Assembly (NCBI RefSeq): GCF_900112035.1
Contig: NZ_FOKC01000001.1
Location: 186,001-250,000, forward strand
DNA from: Nocardioides alpinus
GTDB lineage: Bacteria; Actinomycetota; Actinomycetes; Propionibacteriales; Nocardioidaceae
DNA: 64,000 nt
Direction of reading: 5' to 3'
Both the position numbers and the translations under genes were made by a program. Under the pieces are notes generated by a model. The model ran no database searches. It was not told the DNA's origin and saw only the letters and a list, made by a program, of their open reading frames with translations. This document shows positions 61,910 to 64,000 of this stretch, in pieces. The stretch's first letter is position 1; the number at the start of each line of letters is the position of its first letter.

Positions 61910-62512
61910 GTGGATCGTGGGTTGCGGGACCTCAAGCGGGAGGCGACGGCACAGGCGCTGGCTGAGGCGGCCTTCGAGCTGACCCGTGAGCGCGGGCTGT
62001 TCGGGTTTGTCACTGCGGACGTCGTGGAGCGGGCGGGCTACTCCCGGCGCACCTTCGCGAACCACTTCTCCTGCAAGGAGGAGGCCGTCGCCGCGGTCGC
62101 GTTCGGGGGTGTCGACGACGCCAGCGCGATCCTCGCCGACCTGCCAGAAGACCTGCCACTGCTCGATGCCCTGTTGTCCGTCATGAGGGATCAGTTCACC
62201 GCGGACACCTTGGTGAGGATGCGCGAGCTGATGGCCATGGCACGGCAGTACCCAACCCTCGAGCCCTACGTCCTCAGCGTTCAGCAACGCATGCGCCACA
62301 CCGCCCAAGAACTCCTGGGATCCGCAGCCGGGGACCGCTATCCCGCCATCTACGTGCCGCTGCTGTTCGGCGCCGTCTATGGCGCCGTGATGGCCGCTCT
62401 GGAGGGAACTCTCGACGTGCACCTGGACGGCGAGAACGACGCCACCCCCGCATCGATGGACTACGCCTCGTTCCTCGACCTCACCTTCGACTACCTGCGC
62501 CACGGCCTCTAG
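61910..62512 (+). CDS. TetR-family regulator of the MMPL transporter
   Basis: 200 residues from GTG 61910. HTH at about 20-60: ALAEAAFELTRERGLFGFVTADVVERAGYSRRTFANHFSCKEEAV. Followed after 37 bp by the MMPL gene in the same direction, the standard arrangement of efflux pump and repressor. The start is chosen because it follows the palindrome and -10 box; TTG 61922 is possible. Confidence 0.88.
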   Translation: MDRGLRDLKREATAQALAEAAFELTRERGLFGFVTADVVERAGYSRRTFANHFSCKEEAVAAVAFGGVDDASAILADLPEDLPLLDALLSVMRDQFTADTLVRMRELMAMARQYPTLEPYVLSVQQRMRHTAQELLGSAAGDRYPAIYVPLLFGAVYGAVMAALEGTLDVHLDGENDATPASMDYASFLDLTFDYLRHGL

Positions 62513-62549
62513 CCACCGCCGCCCCGCCCCTCAAGGAGACCCACAACCC

Positions 62550-64000
62550 ATGTCCACATTCTTGTACCGGCTCGGACGAACCGCATTCGGCCGGCCGTGG
62601 CTGTTCATTGCCGGTTGGGTGGCGGTCCTCGCCGCGGTCGTCGGTGCCGTGGCCATCAACGGGGTGAACGTCAGCTCCGAGATGAAGATCGAGGGCACCG
62701 AGGCCCAGACCGTGCTCGACCGCGTGGCCGATGAGCTTCCCGCGGCGTCGGGAGGCCAGGCCAGCGTCGTGTTCACTGTGCCGGGCGGTGAGCGCCTCGA
62801 CACGCCGGAGCGTCTTGCGGTGATCAGCGGCACCGTCAGCGACGTCTATGACCTGGAGAAGGTCGTGAACCCCCTGGACGCCGCTCTGGGTGCCGGGGAG
62901 CAGGGCGGACCGGGCACTGATCAGGAAGGTGCACCGGCCGATCCCTCAGCCGGGTCGGAGCAGGGGCAGGCGCCTCCCTACCAGCCGCTGGTGGTGGACG
63001 GGGCCCCGGTGCCGGGCGTGTTGGTGTCCTCGGACGGGCAGGTCGCGCTGTTCCAGTTCCAGTTCACGGTCGCCTCGACCTCGTTGACCGATGACGACGT
63101 CACCTCGGTGGTCGAGGTGGTGGAGCGTGCCGAGCAGGGAACCGGGATCACCGTGCTCCCGAGCGACTCGCTCAAGGCCATCGAGATCCCGGTCGGTATT
63201 GGTGAGGTGATCGGTCTCGCCGTCGCCGCTCTCGTGCTGGTGCTCACCCTGGGTTCGCTGATCGCGGCCGGTCTGCCCCTGATCACCGCGCTGGTCGGCG
63301 TCGGCATCGGCGTGGGCGGCGCGTACGCGCTCTCCACGGCCGTCGAGATGAACTCCGCCACCCCCGTCCTCGGTCTCATGGTCGGCCTCGCCGTGGGCAT
63401 CGACTACGCGCTGTTCGTCGTGAACCGGCAGCGACGGCTGATCCTCGACCGAGGACTCACCGCGCAGGAAGCAGCCGGCAGAGCGGTCGGCACCGCGGGG
63501 AGCGCCGTGTTCTTCGCCGGCCTGACCGTCCTCATCGCGCTGACCGCGCTGACCGTCATCGGTATCGCGATGCTGTCCACGATGGCACTGGTCGCGGCGT
63601 CCACGGTCGCCCTGGCCGTGCTCATCGCCCTGACCCTGCTGCCCGCGCTGTTGGGGCTGGTCGGGGAGCGGATCTGCTCCGACAAGGCCCGAGCCCGACG
63701 CCGCGCCAAGGTGCACGCGGAGTCCCACAGCGTCGCCGACCACTGGGTAAAGGGCGTGATCAGGTTCCGGTGGCCCGTCATCGCCGGCGTGGTCGCGATC
63801 CTGGGCGTGGCGGCGATCCCCGCGGCCAGCATGAACCTGGGCATCCCCACCGGTGCGACCGCGAACCAGGACACCGCCGCCCGGCAGAGCTACGAGGCCG
63901 TCTCCCAGGGCTTCGGTGAGGGATTCAACGGCCCCCTCCTGGTCACCGCAGAGCCCACCGGCACCGCAGACCGCGTCACTCCCGAGCTGACCGCCAAGCT
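62550..64000 (+). CDS. MMPL/RND-family transporter, C-terminal part outside window
   Basis: 483 residues visible from ATG 62550; AAGGAG lies 11 bp upstream. First membrane span LFIAGWVAVLAAVVGAVAI (about 18-36), a large periplasmic loop to about residue 208 containing a low-complexity GEQGGPGTDQEG stretch, then spans 2-6 with GLMVGLAVGIDYALFVVNRQRR, where the GxxxD/Tyr pair of proton-relay RND proteins is present. The protein continues past the right edge. Exports lipids or drugs; not obviously linked to the catabolic block. Confidence 0.93.
   Translation, partial: MSTFLYRLGRTAFGRPWLFIAGWVAVLAAVVGAVAINGVNVSSEMKIEGTEAQTVLDRVADELPAASGGQASVVFTVPGGERLDTPERLAVISGTVSDVYDLEKVVNPLDAALGAGEQGGPGTDQEGAPADPSAGSEQGQAPPYQPLVVDGAPVPGVLVSSDGQVALFQFQFTVASTSLTDDDVTSVVEVVERAEQGTGITVLPSDSLKAIEIPVGIGEVIGLAVAALVLVLTLGSLIAAGLPLITALVGVGIGVGGAYALSTAVEMNSATPVLGLMVGLAVGIDYALFVVNRQRRLILDRGLTAQEAAGRAVGTAGSAVFFAGLTVLIALTALTVIGIAMLSTMALVAASTVALAVLIALTLLPALLGLVGERICSDKARARRRAKVHAESHSVADHWVKGVIRFRWPVIAGVVAILGVAAIPAASMNLGIPTGATANQDTAARQSYEAVSQGFGEGFNGPLLVTAEPTGTADRVTPELTAK

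Noticed and set aside
62946-63874. Long minus-strand frames opposite the MMPL gene
   Set aside because: Composition rich in Asp/His/Gln repeats typical of antisense reading of a high-GC gene; the plus strand has a clear membrane protein.
1-64000. CRISPR arrays, tRNA or rRNA genes, prophage or intact insertion sequence
   Set aside because: No repeat-spacer array, cloverleaf sequence, rRNA segment, transposase or phage gene was recognised on either strand.

Overview
The window is high-GC, densely packed bacterial DNA. It has long same-strand operons, frequent ATGA/GTGA start-stop overlaps and many GTG/TTG starts. Together with F420/LLM-type oxidoreductases, IpdAB-like and Ltp2/DUF35-like proteins and an MMPL transporter, this points to an actinomycete (Actinomycetota) that degrades lipids or terpenoids. 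No rRNA, tRNA, CRISPR array or intact insertion sequence was seen. All family names rest on motifs read by eye, without database searches.

Layout. (1) 1-9440, minus strand: an Atu/Liu-like acyl-CoA carboxylation operon (CoA ligase, phosphate acyltransferase, DUF1446/AtuA protein plus its detached small domain, TetR, carboxylase beta and alpha, acyl-CoA dehydrogenase running off the left edge). (2) 9814-27034, minus strand: a roughly 16-gene operon starting from a clear promoter near 27080-27107. It encodes a complete branched-chain-type ABC importer interleaved with a long-chain acyl-CoA ligase, a PaaK-like ligase, an MBL hydrolase, a coupled pair of acyl-CoA dehydrogenases (ACADs), an APH-type kinase, two SDRs, an ACAD10/11-type dehydrogenase, a BtrH-like protein and a MaoC hydratase. 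(3) 27345-32581: a divergent pair of operons (enoyl-CoA hydratase, DUF35 and ACAD to the left; LLM oxidoreductase and IpdA/IpdB-like proteins to the right). (4) 32677-40622, minus strand: an operon with an Ltp2-like thiolase-fold protein, nitronate monooxygenase-like protein, LLM enzyme, a coupled pair of degenerate thiolases, hydratase, DUF35 and ACAD. (5) 40709-48660: a Nudix gene divergent from a plus-strand operon (two thiolases, a GalT-like HIT protein, ACAD, class III CoA-transferase, TetR, SDR). (6) 48685-49757: a decapitated CoA ligase abutting a TetR gene. (7) 49776-59805, minus strand: a second, more compact Atu/Liu-like operon (fused DUF1446 protein, carboxylase beta and alpha, ligase, hydratase, ACAD, MBL hydrolase) with a promoter at 60103-60132. 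(8) 59806-61242: gene-poor boundary. (9) 61243-64000: MarR, TetR and an MMPL exporter, unrelated to the catabolic block.

Together the genes describe import of an organic acid, CoA activation, alpha/beta dehydrogenation, hydration, oxidation, thiolysis or retro-aldol cleavage, hydrolytic opening of a cyclic beta-diketone-like intermediate, and biotin-dependent carboxylation of a branched enoyl-CoA. The most notable points are: a split ACAD10/11- or Lva-like module (kinase, SDR, ADGPDEVH-type dehydrogenase); a GalT-like protein with all metal and catalytic residues inside a thiolase operon; a BtrH-like cysteine acyltransferase-fold protein inside a beta-oxidation operon; and a shared 16-bp palindrome TCRAC-N6-GTCGA at three of the main promoters, which suggests one TetR regulon.
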